Program-made: the position numbers and the translations under genes
Part shown: positions 48,069-60,447 of the stretch, piece after piece
How the letters are laid out: each line of letters opens with the position of its first letter
How positions within the stretch are numbered: the stretch's first letter is position 1
The notes under the pieces: model-generated
The model's database searches: none
What the model was told of the DNA's origin: nothing
What the model saw: only the letters and a program-made list of their open reading frames with translations
Assembly: GCA_034509425.1 (NCBI GenBank)
Contig: JAVTVJ010000666.1
Coordinates: forward strand, 62,001 to 126,000
DNA: 64,000 bases
Direction of reading: 5' to 3'
Origin: Eopsaltria australis
Lineage: Eukaryota > Chordata > Aves > Passeriformes > Petroicidae

Positions 48069-48340
48069 GGCCCCGACACCGCCCGGGGACAGCGGCGCAA
48101 CGGCACCGGGCGGGCCCCGCGGGAGGGACGGGGCGGCGGGGAAGGGCAGGGAGGCGATGGGAGGGGACAGGGAGGGACAGGGAGGGAGGGAGGAGGGAGG
48201 AGATGGCAGGGACACGGAGGGACACGGAGGGACACGGAGGGACGGGCCGGGGCCGGAGATCCCGCGCATCCCCCGGGGCTGCTGCGTCCTGGGCGGGGAG
48301 AGCGGGGCTGACCCGGGCCGGGGGAGCAGGAGCGGGGGAG
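48069..48340 (-). promoter_or_regulatory. MFSD12: MFSD12 CpG promoter region
   Basis: CpG-rich sequence directly upstream of the MFSD12 start codon, with a run of [13 protein letters not shown] gggacacggagg repeats at 48155-48245 that has G-quadruplex potential on the plus strand. No TATA box is seen. Confidence 0.5.
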
Positions 48341-48344
48341 CGCC

Positions 48345-48765
48345 CAGTCACACCAGTGCTGTCCCCACACCGCTCCCAGTCACACCAGTGCTGTCCCCAC
48401 ACCGCTCCCAGTCACACCAGTGCTGTCCCCACACCGCTCCCAGTCACACCAGTGCTGTCCCCACAGTGATCCCAGTCACACCAGTGCTGTCCCCACACCG
48501 CTCCCAGTCACACCAGTGCTGTCCCCACAGTGATCCCAGTCACACCAGTGCTGTCCCCGCACCGCTCCCAGTCACACCAGTGCTGTCCCCACACCGTCCC
48601 AGTCACACCAGTGCTGTCCCCGCACCGCTCCCAGTCACACCAGTGCTGTCCCCACACCGCTCCCAGTCACACCAGTGCTGTCCCCACACCCAGTCACACC
48701 AGTGCTGTCCCCACACCGCTCCCAGTTACACCAGTGCTGTCCCCACAGTGATCCCAGTATTACCC
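48345..48765. repeat. Minisatellite of 13 copies, about 32-bp unit
   Basis: accagtgctgtcccc occurs 13 times between 48352 and 48745. Spacing is 32 bases except where units are shortened. Two spacer types alternate: acaccgctcccagtcac and acagtgatcccagtcac. Beyond 48765 the array decays into cagtcaccccagtaccc-type copies. Confidence 0.92.
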
Positions 48766-49860
48766 CCACACTTCCAGTCACTCCTGCCCATAGCAGCCCC
48801 ACTGACCCCAGTACCCTCGCACTGCTCCCAGTCACACCAATGCTGCCTGTGACAGTCCCATTACCCACACAGGGGAATATCCCAGTCACTCCAGTACCCC
48901 CACACTGCTCCCAGTCACCCCAGTATCCACCCTAGCAGAGGGTCCCCATGGTGCCAGAAGGCGCCCCAGAATCCCAGTGATACCAGTACACTCTCACTGC
49001 TCCCAGTAACCCCGGTACTCAAGTGAGGGGTCCCCGTAATGCCAGCAGTTGCTCAAGTTCCAATGATCCCAGTACACCATCACACTGCTCCCAGTCACCC
49101 CAATATCCCAGTAAGCACCAAGTGGGGAGTGTCAGACTACAGGAGCGAGGGTACATGGCTTGTGGGCACTGGAACCAGTCCGATGGGAGTCACTGGGACA
49201 CTGGGATGACTACAGATCCCTGCTTGGATGGGCACTGGGGTCAGTAGGAGTCCTGGGGGGGACTGGGGTGGCTGGGACCTCCTGGGTAATGATGTGTCAT
49301 TATGAGCCCTACTGGGGTGGCTGGGGACAGTGTGGAGGGAGCACTGGGGTCACTGAGATTCAGGGGTGGCTACTGGAGTCACCTCTTGGGTGATTACTGG
49401 TGTCACTGGAGTAGTGTGGGCTTACTTGCACAACTGGGACTTCCTCTTGAGTAGGTACTGGTGTGACTGGGACCTGTAGGAGCTGTACTGGGGGCACTGG
49501 GACCTTCTTGAGAGGATATTTGGGTCACTGGGACTCTGTGGTGACTACAGGCATCATGGGCATCCTCAACTATGTGAATACTGGAGACACTGGGAGCAGA
49601 CTGAAGGTCGTGGGGACCTCTCCTTGTGTATTCAACGGAGTGACTGGGACCAGTATGGGCTATACTGGGCTGACTGAAGCAGTGTTGGGGGAGTACTGGG
49701 ATCACTGGGACTCTGCGGGAAGTACTGGTGTCATGGGTACCCCCTGCTGGGTGGGTACTGAGGCTGCTGGGAGCGGTGGGGGAAGGTGACTGAACCAGTG
49801 GATCAGCCCTGGGGAGGGCACTGAGGTTACTGGGAGCAATGGGAACATACTGGGGTCACT
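48766..49860. repeat. Degenerate tandem sequence between MFSD12 and HMG20B
   Basis: Diverged units with cccagtcaccccagt (48766-49110) and then, in the other strand sense, tactggggtcactgggac (49180-49860). No gene is seen. It looks like an old version of the neighbouring array, inverted in its right part. Confidence 0.6.
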
Positions 49861-49891
49861 GGAGCGGCTCGGTGGCGGTGGGACTCCGCCA

Positions 49892-49962
49892 TGGCGTTGC
49901 CCCTTTAAGGCGCTGCCCGCTGGAGGTGCGTCCCCACCTCTTTGGCGTTGCCCCTTTAAGGC
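49892..49962. promoter_or_regulatory. HMG20B: Exact 20-base direct repeat in the HMG20B upstream region
   Basis: tggcgttgcccctttaaggc occurs at 49892-49911 and 49943-49962, offset by 51 bases. The ccctttaagg core is close to a CArG box (one mismatch). Confidence 0.7.
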
Positions 49963-49984
49963 TCTGTCCTCTCCACACTTCCTC

Positions 49985-50185
49985 GTCCCCACGCTGGCCG
50001 CTGATTGGTCGGGCTGCCAGACGCGCGCGCGCGCCGCACCCAGCAGTCCCGCCCGCCCTTCCGCCGCTTCTCTCTGACGTCATCACACTCAGCCAATCCG
50101 CGTGCGGCTGCGCTAAACGAGTCGGCGCCGAGCGGCCAATCAGGGATGGCGTGGAGGGAGCCTCGTTTGCATAATAATAGAGGGG
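49985..50185 (+). promoter_or_regulatory. HMG20B: HMG20B promoter: CCAAT boxes and CRE
   Basis: An inverted CCAAT (attgg 50004-50008), a perfect TGACGTCA (50075-50082) and CCAAT boxes at 50093-50097 and 50136-50140 lie in a CpG-rich block, followed by a weak A/T-rich gcataataatag near 50168. The CRE-CCAAT arrangement fits a constitutive or cell-cycle promoter. Confidence 0.65.
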
Positions 50186-50231
50186 CGTGGTTTGGTGAGC
50201 GGCGGAGACGGCGGGTCCGGACGGGGATTCC

Positions 50232-50270
50232 GGGGGGAGCCTGGGGGGAGCCTGGGGGGAGCCTGGGGGG
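50232..50270 (+). other. HMG20B: Four-tract G-quadruplex motif
   Basis: Runs of six G at 50232-50237, 50243-50248, 50254-50259 and 50265-50270, each separated by agcct, form an exact 11-base repeat. More GGGG and ggatcc repeats continue to 50370. Confidence 0.8.
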
Positions 50271-50721
50271 ATCCATGGGGGATCCTGGGGGGAGACTGCT
50301 GGGAGATCATGAGGGGATCCATGGGGATCCCAGGTCCAAGGGATCCTGGGGGGATCCTGGGGGGGATCCTGTGCCTCTCGGGGGACGGGGGGTTCTGCAG
50401 GGGAGGGCTGCAGGGATCGCGGGTGGGAGGGGGGCTGCGGGCTGAGCCCGTGGGGGCTGTCTGTGGTGGCAGCCCCAGGGAGGGGGGGTCAGTGGGAGCG
50501 GGCTGGAGCTCGTGCCGGGGTACTGGGGCTGCGGGGCTGTGCAGAGGCCAGTGAGGGGCTTGCTGGGGAGGAGATGCCATTCGGGGAGGGGTCCTGTGAT
50601 TTCTCCACGAGGGAAACACCTCCGAGGGGAGTTTCGGCAGGGGGACCCCAGGGGGCAGCACCAGCCCGATGGCGGTGCCAGCTGGGCTCTGTCTGCAGGG
50701 TGCTGACCGAGACCCCCGCCC

Positions 50722-53700
50722 ATGGCCCACAGCACCAAGCAGCCGCCCGCCGCCCTGCTGTAAGTGCCACCTCCTGCCACAGCCTCCTCCGGCCACCCTG
50801 ACCACCCGTGTCAGTGTCCCTGGTGAAAGAGCGGCAGAAAGTCACCCCCTTCCGAGCTTTGGGGGTGCTCTGTGTGTGCTGGGGAGGGATTGTCCTGCCC
50901 TGCTCTGCACTGGGGCAGCCTCACCTCCAGTGCTGCGGGCGCTTTGGGCACCACAAGGTCAGAAGGATCCAAAGCTGTTGGAGCGCCAGCCCCCATCCAC
51001 ATGTCTCTGAGGAGTCCCAGGGCTGCCACCAGACCTCAGGGCAGCTTTAGTGTGCAGGGCTGCCCTGCTTGCCTGGTGCTGGTCTCTGCTCCAGTGCCAT
51101 TGCTCTGCTGTAGCCTCCCCTTATGGGGGCAGGAGCTGCATGGCTGATACCTGGTTTGGGGCTGTTTGAGTCAGGGGATTTGGGGTTGCCATGGTGTCTT
51201 AGTCCTCTCTGACGATGCTCCTTGGCTGCAGACATGCCACGGGCAAGGCTCAGCATGGGAACTTCCTGGTGGCCATCAAACAAGAGAAGGGAGAGTCGGC
51301 GCGGGTGGGCGGCGAGAAGCCGGAGGAGGAGGTGAGTCCCGGAGCCCGTGTCCCTTCTCACACGATCCCTGGCAGTGGGGCCCAAGGTGCCCGGCCTGGG
51401 GCTGTCCCTGCCCCTCTGCTGGCCCTGCAGCAGCCCAGGTGAGTGTGGCTGTGACCATGGGCCAAGGAAGGGCTCAGACTTTGCCCTGAGGGCTGTGTGG
51501 CCCAGGTGGGCCTGGGGGCTGCTCCTGTGTCCCACTGATGCGATGGCTCTGATCCCTGATGGGCTGTCCCTTCCCCATGGGTGCCAGCCGGTGAAGAAGA
51601 GGGGCTGGCCCAAGGGCAAGAAGAGGAAGAAGATCCTTCCCAACGGCCCCAAAGCCCCCGTGACGGGCTACGTGCGCTTCCTGAATGAGCGGCGCGAGCA
51701 GATCCGTACGCTGCATCCCGACCTGCCCTTCCCAGAGATCACCAAGATGTTGGGAGCAGAGTGGAGCAAGCTGCAGCTCTCAGAGAAGCAGGTACAGGCC
51801 CTGGGGGAGACCCCCCAGGCTGGGCAGCTCCAGAGGCTGCTCCCCAAACCCCTGAGCTTGCTCCAGGAAGGTTGCTGGGCCTCTCAGTTGGGGGAGAGGC
51901 TGGGCAGCTCCAGAGGCTGCTGGCTTGCTCCAGGAAGGTTGCTGGGCCCAGTGCTGGGGAGAGGGAGCTGGGCAGGGAGGGGTCAGCAGCTCCCAGGAGC
52001 CTGGGTTGGGCCAGGCTGAGGCCCCTCTGTGACCTGCCACAGCGGTACCTGGATGAGGCGGAGCGGGAGAAGCAGCAGTACATGAAGGAGCTGCGGGAGT
52101 ACCAGCAGTCAGAGGCCTACAAAATGTGCACGGAGAAGATCCAGGAGAAAAAGATCAAAAAAGGTAGGTTGTGGGAGCAATAGCTGCCAGGATCCAGCCA
52201 GGTGCTGCCAGAGCCTTCCAGGGCCACGAGGCTGGCCCCTGGGGTGACCTCCTTTCTCCCCTGCAGAGGATGTGGGTGCAGTGGCCGTGAACACCCTACT
52301 CAACGGGCACCCGCACAAGGTAAGGCCCTGTCAGATCTGCCTGTGTGTGGGGAAACCGAGGCACGTGGCAGGTGTGGGTGGGCTGCTGGGGCTCCGAGTC
52401 CCTGGTTCCTGGAGGGGTGGGAGGCAGAGCATAGCCGTCCTCCCGGCCCCTCTGGTGGGCTCAGCCCTGCCAGCTCCTCCCTCTTGTCCCTCAGGCTGGC
52501 GAGTGCAGTGACAACTTCTCCACCTTCGATGTGCCCATCTTCACCGAGGAGTTCTTGGACCAAAACAAAGGTGGGGGCTATGGAGGGTCTGTGGGGAGCC
52601 CGTGTGGAGGGACCGGGTCCTGGCTGGAGCCTGGGCATTGGAAGAGCTGTGTGTGGGACAGGGTTTGGGTTTGGGTTTGGGATGAGGGGAGCCGGGGGCT
52701 GTCCCCGCAGTCACAGTGCTGTCCCCATGGACACGGTGCTGTCCCCATGGACATGGTGCTGTCCCCATGGACACGGTGCTGTCCCCGTGGTCACAGTGCT
52801 GTCCCCGTGGTCACAGTGCTGTCCCCATGGACACAGTGCTGTCCCCATGGACACGGTGCTGTCCCCGTGGTCACAGTGCTGTCCCCATGGACATGGTGCT
52901 GTCCCCGTGGTCACGGTGCTGTCCCCGTGGTCACAGTGCTGTCCCCGTGGACACGGTGCTGTCCCCGTGGTCACAGTGCTGTCCCCATGGACATGGTGCT
53001 GTCCCCATGGACACAGTGCTGTCCCCGTGGTCACAGTGCTGTCCCCATGGACATGGTGCTGTCCCCGTGGTCACAGTGCTGTCCCTGTGGACACAGTGCT
53101 GTCCCCATGGACATGGTGCTGTCCCCGTGGTCACAGTGCTGTCCCCGTGGTCACAGTGCTGTCCCCACAGCCCGCGAGGCCGAGCTGCGGCGTCTGCGCA
53201 AGATGAACACAGAGTTCGAGGAGCAGAATGCCATCCTGCAGAAGCACACAGAGAGCATGAACTGTGCCAAGGAGAAGCTGGAGCAAGAGCTGGCGCAGGA
53301 GGAGCGGCAGACCCTGGCCCTGCAGCAGCAGCTCCAGTCGGTGCGGCAGGCCCTCACTGCCAGCTTCGCCTCCCTCCCCATCCCCGGTGAGTTGGAGGCA
53401 GCTGTGGGACCCCCCGGCTGCCTGAGCAGAGGAGCACTGAGGGGTCCCCCCATCCCATGCAGGGGAGCACTGTGGGGCTGTAAGCACTGTGGGGTGACGG
53501 TAAGTGCCCATCTGCTGCTGGGCTGGGATCCTACAGCATCTGGGGGGCTTTCCAGGAAGCCCAGGGATGTGACAGCCACCCGACTTCCCTGTCCTGGAGT
53601 GGAGCAGGCTGGGATCCCTCCTTTTCTGGAGCCTCATTCAGAGCTGCACCCCAGATTAGCCCAAATCCATCTGTTTCTGGGCTTGTGCCACTGCAGGAGG

Positions 53701-54571
53701 TGGTGCCTAGTGCTGTGGTGCCTTTTGCAGTCCCCAGTACATGAGCAGGGTTGGGTGGGAACCTGCTGGCCCTACTCACTGGGCTGGCACCTCACAGGCA
53801 CTGGGGAGACCCCCACGCTGAGCACCCTGGACTTCTACATGGCCAAACTGCACAGTGCCATCGAAAGCAACCCCCTGCAGCACGAGCCACTGGTGCTGCG
53901 TGTCAAGGAGATCCTGTCCCGGATCGCCAGGTGAGTGCAGGGACTGTGGCACAGGTGTCCCCATGGCACTGCAGGGTTGACCTCACACCAGTGGTGATGG
54001 GAGCTGAGCAGGGAAGGTGCAGACAGAGATGGGTGTGCAGCTGCTCCAGGGAGCTGTGGCAGAGAGAAGCCCGGTCCCTGAATTCAGGAGGTGTCCCCAT
54101 GTCCAGAGATGCTGATCTGTTGGAGCGAGTCCAGGGAAGGCCACGGACATGCTCCAAAGGCTGGAACCTCTCTGCTCTGGAGCCAGGTTGGAAGAGCTGG
54201 GGGTGTTCAGCTAGAGGAAAGAAGGCTCCAGGGAGACCTCAGAGCCTGAAGAGGCTCCAGGAGAGCTGGAGAGGGGCTTGGGACAAGGGATGGAGGGACA
54301 GGACACAGGGAATGGCTTCCACTGCCAGAGGGCAGGGATGGATGGGATATTGGGAAGGAATTGTTGGCTGTGAGGGTGGGGAGGCCCTGGCACAGGGTTC
54401 CCAGAGAAGCTGTGGCTGCCCCTGGATCCCTGCCAGTGCCCAAGGCCAGGATGGACAGGACTTGGAGCAGCCTGGGATAGTGGAGGGTGTCCCTGCCCAT
54501 GGCAGGGGGAGCCTATTGTGGGATTCTGTGATTCAGCTGTGCTTTTTTCCCTCCTCAGTGAACATTTGTGA
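50722..54571 (+). CDS. HMG20B: HMG box-containing protein 20B (BRAF35), LSD1-CoREST subunit
   Basis: Nine coding exons: 50722-50759, 51232-51331, 51588-51791, 52043-52163, 52267-52319, 52495-52570, 53171-53386, 53798-53930 and 54559-54571, giving 317 residues, the human length. The protein is a non-sequence-specific DNA-binding subunit of the LSD1-CoREST histone demethylase complex that represses neuronal genes. A basic stretch ([13 protein letters not shown]) precedes the HMG box (about 66-137: [47 protein letters not shown]). A coiled coil follows at about 190-255 ([29 protein letters not shown]), then the [16 protein letters not shown]-terminal helix and SEHL end. The last exon codes only the final residues and stop. 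A large minisatellite fills intron 6. Confidence 0.98.
50867..50985 (+). mobile_element. CR1 internal fragment in HMG20B intron 1
   Basis: Matches the reverse of about 20048-20160 (attgtcctgccctgctctgc, ggcagcctcacctccagtgc, aggatccaaagctgttggag). It lacks the CR1 3' end. Confidence 0.85.
52703..53168 (+). repeat. 20-bp minisatellite, about 23 copies, in HMG20B intron 6
   Basis: A strict 20-base period: acrgtgctgtccccrtggwc, with only a few variable positions (a/g before the tgg, tgg-tc or tgg-ac). The last unit ends in gtccccacag and supplies the 3' splice site of the exon at 53171. A similar ctgtccccgcag begins the array at 52702-52713. The array has no stop codon in some frames, so long spurious open frames cross it. 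Confidence 0.95.
54190..54533 (+). mobile_element. CR1 fragment in HMG20B intron 8
   Basis: Forward CR1: gaggctccaggagagctgga, gatgggatattgggaaggaa, ccagtgcccaaggccaggat, and a terminal gggattctgtgattc. It ends about 25 bases before the last exon. Confidence 0.9.
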
Positions 54572-55163
54572 AAGGACCAGTCCTTCCAGACCCCAGGGCT
54601 GGCTGGGCCCCAGGCCTGTCCCTTGGAGCTCACTCGAGAGACAGTCTGCAGGGTCTGGCTGCTCCCCCTACCCCTGGCACCTTCCTGCAGCTGGCACCCA
54701 CGGCTGCACCAGCTCTGGGCACCTTGAGCTTTGGGGGGCAGGGGGTAACAGGGCTGACAGCCCAGCTGGGGCAGCGCTGGGAGAGAATCAGCGTTGGCAT
54801 GGGCACCCGTGGCTCTGCCCTGGGCCCCTCAGCCCTGCCTTGCCAACCAGGGGCTCCCCAAAGCCTGGCTGGGCAAGGGAGGTGCTGGTGGGTGAACTCC
54901 AGCTGCCTGGAGTGAACACACCCCTTTAACGTGAACTGGGGATAGGGGGCACTGGGGCCCCCTTGCTCCTGGTGCTGCCTCCTGTCCCCTCACCAGCTTG
55001 GGAGCCCCTCGGTCCCATCCCAGCAAGGGCATGGGGGCAGCTCCTTCCTGCCACCTGCCTCTGCTTTTATTTAATGGGTGCCTTCAGCCCCTGCCCCTGT
55101 CACCCTGCTTGGCTCCCCTCCTTCCCCTCCATATCTGGGACCAGGCAGCAAGCTCCTGAAAGC

Positions 55164-55169
55164 AATAAA
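55164..55169 (+). terminator. HMG20B: HMG20B AATAAA poly(A) signal
   Basis: First canonical AATAAA, about 590 bases after the stop codon. A second one at 55650-55655 could give a longer form. Confidence 0.65.
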
Positions 55170-55659
55170 ACTCTTCAGGCCAGAGGGGAGCTGGAACTGA
55201 CCCCATCCTGGGGCAGGGAGCAGGGGAGAGCTGGGACAGACTCCCTCCCATGGTGGGGACCCCTGGAAGAAGGGAGCTGGGACACACCTTGTCCTGGGGT
55301 GGGGTCCCCTGGAGCAGGGGAGCTGTCACTGACCCCCTGCTGCTTGCAGGGACCCTGGGTGTGCTGCACTGGCTTTTGCCTCCTGCCCCTTTTGCCTGCC
55401 CCCCCTGCTCTCGTGGGACCACTCTGCTGGCAACCGGGGTCAGGTTCAGTGTCCCCGGGACTGCCTGTCATTAATCTCAGACTGTGTAATTAGAGTGTCT
55501 TATTTTCTTACTTAGCACTACATGGGCCTGGCCCTGGGTCTGATGGGGGCCGGGGTGTTGCCACCCCTCCCTCACTTGCCAGGCCTGCACTGTGCATCTG
55601 CCATTTGCCACCTCCTGGTGCCGCTGGGCTTGGGATGGAGATGGGAGCAAATAAATGTG

Positions 55660-56027
55660 GGAGAAAACCACTCTGGTCCCTGTGTGTTTGTGCTCAGTGG
55701 GAGCTCTGGAGCTCGTCCTGGGGCTGTTGGGGTGGATCAGTGGGTGACAGCCCTGCGCCCATCACTGCAGCCCCCAGCCCCACCTGGGGAGGATGTGATG
55801 GTGCTGGCTCTGGGCCGGCTGCTCTCCCACCTCCGGCCTCGCCGGGGCTCTTCCTACGTGGCAGAGCTCACCCGATCCCCGCGGGTGACCTGCGCCACCG
55901 GCTCAGGTTCCCGGGCGCGGGGATCGCCTTACGGCCGGCGGGGAGCCAGCCCCATCCATAATTCAGCAGCGCCGCAGGGATGCAGCGGGCGGGCAGGCAC
56001 GGCCGGCAGCCCCCCGAGGGCGGCCCC
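55660..56027 (+). promoter_or_regulatory. GIPC3: GIPC3 CpG promoter and leader
   Basis: CpG-rich sequence (55800-56027) upstream of the start. An in-frame ATG at 55980 would add 16 residues. No TATA box is seen. Confidence 0.4.
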
Positions 56028-58460
<2,433 letters not shown>

Positions 58461-58688
58461 CTGGGGGGCAGGTGTTGCCTCTCACTTTTGTCCCATCCCC
58501 ATGTCCCCACCTCATCCCCACCCTATCTGGGGCTGAGGTGCTGGTGGGGTCCCCATCCTGCCCCCCACACCCTCCTGAGCAGCACCCAGACCTGTTCCTT
58601 GCGTTGATGGGCAGAGGGCACCCAACCCACCCACCTTCCTGAGGATCCCCTTTGCACACCCCCCAGATGTGGGCAGCAGCTGTGGCTC

Positions 58689-58694
58689 ATTAAA
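58689..58694 (+). terminator. GIPC3: GIPC3 ATTAAA poly(A) signal
   Basis: ATTAAA about 230 bases after the stop, the best signal before the convergent TBXA2R 3' end. Confidence 0.6.
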
Positions 58695-58820
58695 GGAGAG
58701 ACTGCAGGAGAAGGGCTGTTGCTCTGATTGCTCAGCAGGGTGGGTTCCCCCCAGGGATCCTCCCTGGGGCCCCCTCGGGTGGTCACCCCCAATGGACACC
58801 AAGAGCTGCACGAGCTGTGC

Positions 58821-58826
58821 TTTATT
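58821..58826 (-). terminator. TBXA2R: TBXA2R AATAAA poly(A) signal
   Basis: The reverse complement of tttatt lies about 135 bases past the TBXA2R stop. It is only about 127 bases from the GIPC3 signal on the opposite strand. Confidence 0.7.
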
Positions 58827-58958
58827 GGGGACAGGGAGGGGGAAGCAGCCCTGTGCCCCCTGACAGCCCCTGGGGTGCATGCAGGTGATAAGGATGCACT
58901 GCGGGGGTGGGATGGGGGACGGCTGTGTCCCCTTGCCCAGGGCCTGTCCCCAGGGCTG

Positions 58959-60447
58959 TTACTGCAGGACAGAGGCAGCGGTGAGCTTGCGGGGCAGGGA
59001 GGGGCTGAGGGAGACAATGGAGGGCCGGGGGTGCAGCCGGGGGTACACGCGCTGCAGCACGGCCCGGCGGAACAGGATGTAGACCCAGGGGTCCAGGATC
59101 TGGTTCCAGGTGACCATGCGGATGTAGATCAGCAGCATCTCCTGCGTGTCTGTGGGCAGCACCCGTGCCTGGCCAGGCAGGTGCTGCAAAACCGTCTGGA
59201 CAATGAAGATCTGGAGGGAAAGGGGGGCAGTGTCAGTGGAGGATCCATGAGCTGCTCCAGGGTGGGGAAGTGATGAAGGTCGAGGCACGGAGCCCCTTGG
59301 AGGAGCCCTGGCCTGGTTCGGAGCACTGGGGAGCACCTGCCCTGCCTGTCACCAGGGGCCACCTCAAGGTGTAGAGAGGTGGCAGGGGGACACCGGCAGG
59401 GAAGGTCTTCCCAAGGGGACACCCCCAGACCTGGGACCTCACTAGCAGGGACATGGAGGGGACACAATGAAAACTGGGACCTCTTTGTGAGGGGTGGGGG
59501 ACAGCAAGCCCCAGGAAGGACATGGAGGAAGACGGGGAACACACCAAGACTGAGGCCCCACAAGGAGGAACGGGGGGACATGAAGACCCAGGAGGGACAT
59601 GGAGGGGTGGTGATGGGGCACACCAGGACAGGGGCCTCACCAGGAGGGGCATCCAGCAGATGGTGGCAATGATCATGATACCCACGAGCTGCACCATCAT
59701 CTCCACCTCGCTGTCGCGGCGCCGCTGCACCGACTCACGGTCGTGGTAGACACGGCAGAGCGTGACCACACTGATGGTGTTGAGGACGAAGGAGAGCAGC
59801 ACGGAGAGGATGCCCAGCAGCGCGAAGAGCAGGCAGAAGACGACATCGCCAGTGTCAGGCAGGAGGGTGAGGAAGCACCAGGAGCCGGGGAACTGCAGCG
59901 TGTACCGCCCCAGCCCCAACACTGGCAGCAGTCCCAGCGAGCAGGAGAAGCCCCACACCAGCCCCACGATGGCCCAGGCGCGGCGCTTGGACAGGCTGGT
60001 GGAGCGGGAGAAGGGGCGGTTGATGCCCAAGAAACGCTCCCCTGCCATGGTGGCCCCAAGCAGCAGCGGGCACTGCCCGAAGAAGACCATGGAGAAGCCG
60101 AGGAAGTTGCAGAGGTGGCAACCAGGGTCTACCTCGGCCCAGGAGAACTTGGTGAAGTGGTAGGGGATGATGACTGAAGCCGTCAACAGCAGCCCCATGA
60201 AGTCTGTGACCACCAGCCCACAGAGGAAGATGAGGAAGGAGGAGCGGGCCTGGCTGGAGAGCTTGCGGGAGGAGCTGACCAGGACACAGAGGGCAAAGAG
60301 GTTGGAACAGAGGCCGATGAGGCCGAAGGCCGTGGAGAACCAGGGCGAGGCGATGCTGTTCTGTGCACTGGCGCGGCCGTCGCTGGCATTGAATACCCCA
60401 AAGCACGAGGCTGCCTGCCCGGCCATGCTCCTGTTGGGTGGCTCCAT
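58959..60447 (-). CDS. TBXA2R: Thromboxane A2 receptor
   Basis: Two minus-strand coding exons, 60447-59641 and 59210-58959, give 352 residues (human 343). It is a class A GPCR of the prostanoid family that couples to Gq/G13 at the plasma membrane. Visible features are N-glycosylation sequons N5-R-S and N20-A-S, TM1-TM7, the prostanoid motif [14 protein letters not shown] in the second extracellular loop, the conserved Cys pair (DPGCHLC and SWCFL), E-R-F in place of D/E-R-Y at the end of TM3, [17 protein letters not shown] entering TM6, and [15 protein letters not shown] in TM7. The intron falls after TM6, the usual prostanoid-receptor site. The start is the ATG at 60445-60447; an ATG seven codons further in is an alternative. 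The tail is basic and Ser-rich. Confidence 0.97.

Noticed and set aside
52531..53934. 467-codon plus-strand frame with VLSPW/CCPHGH repeats
   Set aside because: It joins HMG20B exon 7 frame through the 20-bp minisatellite. The real exon begins at 53171 after a clean acceptor, and the repeat part is intronic.
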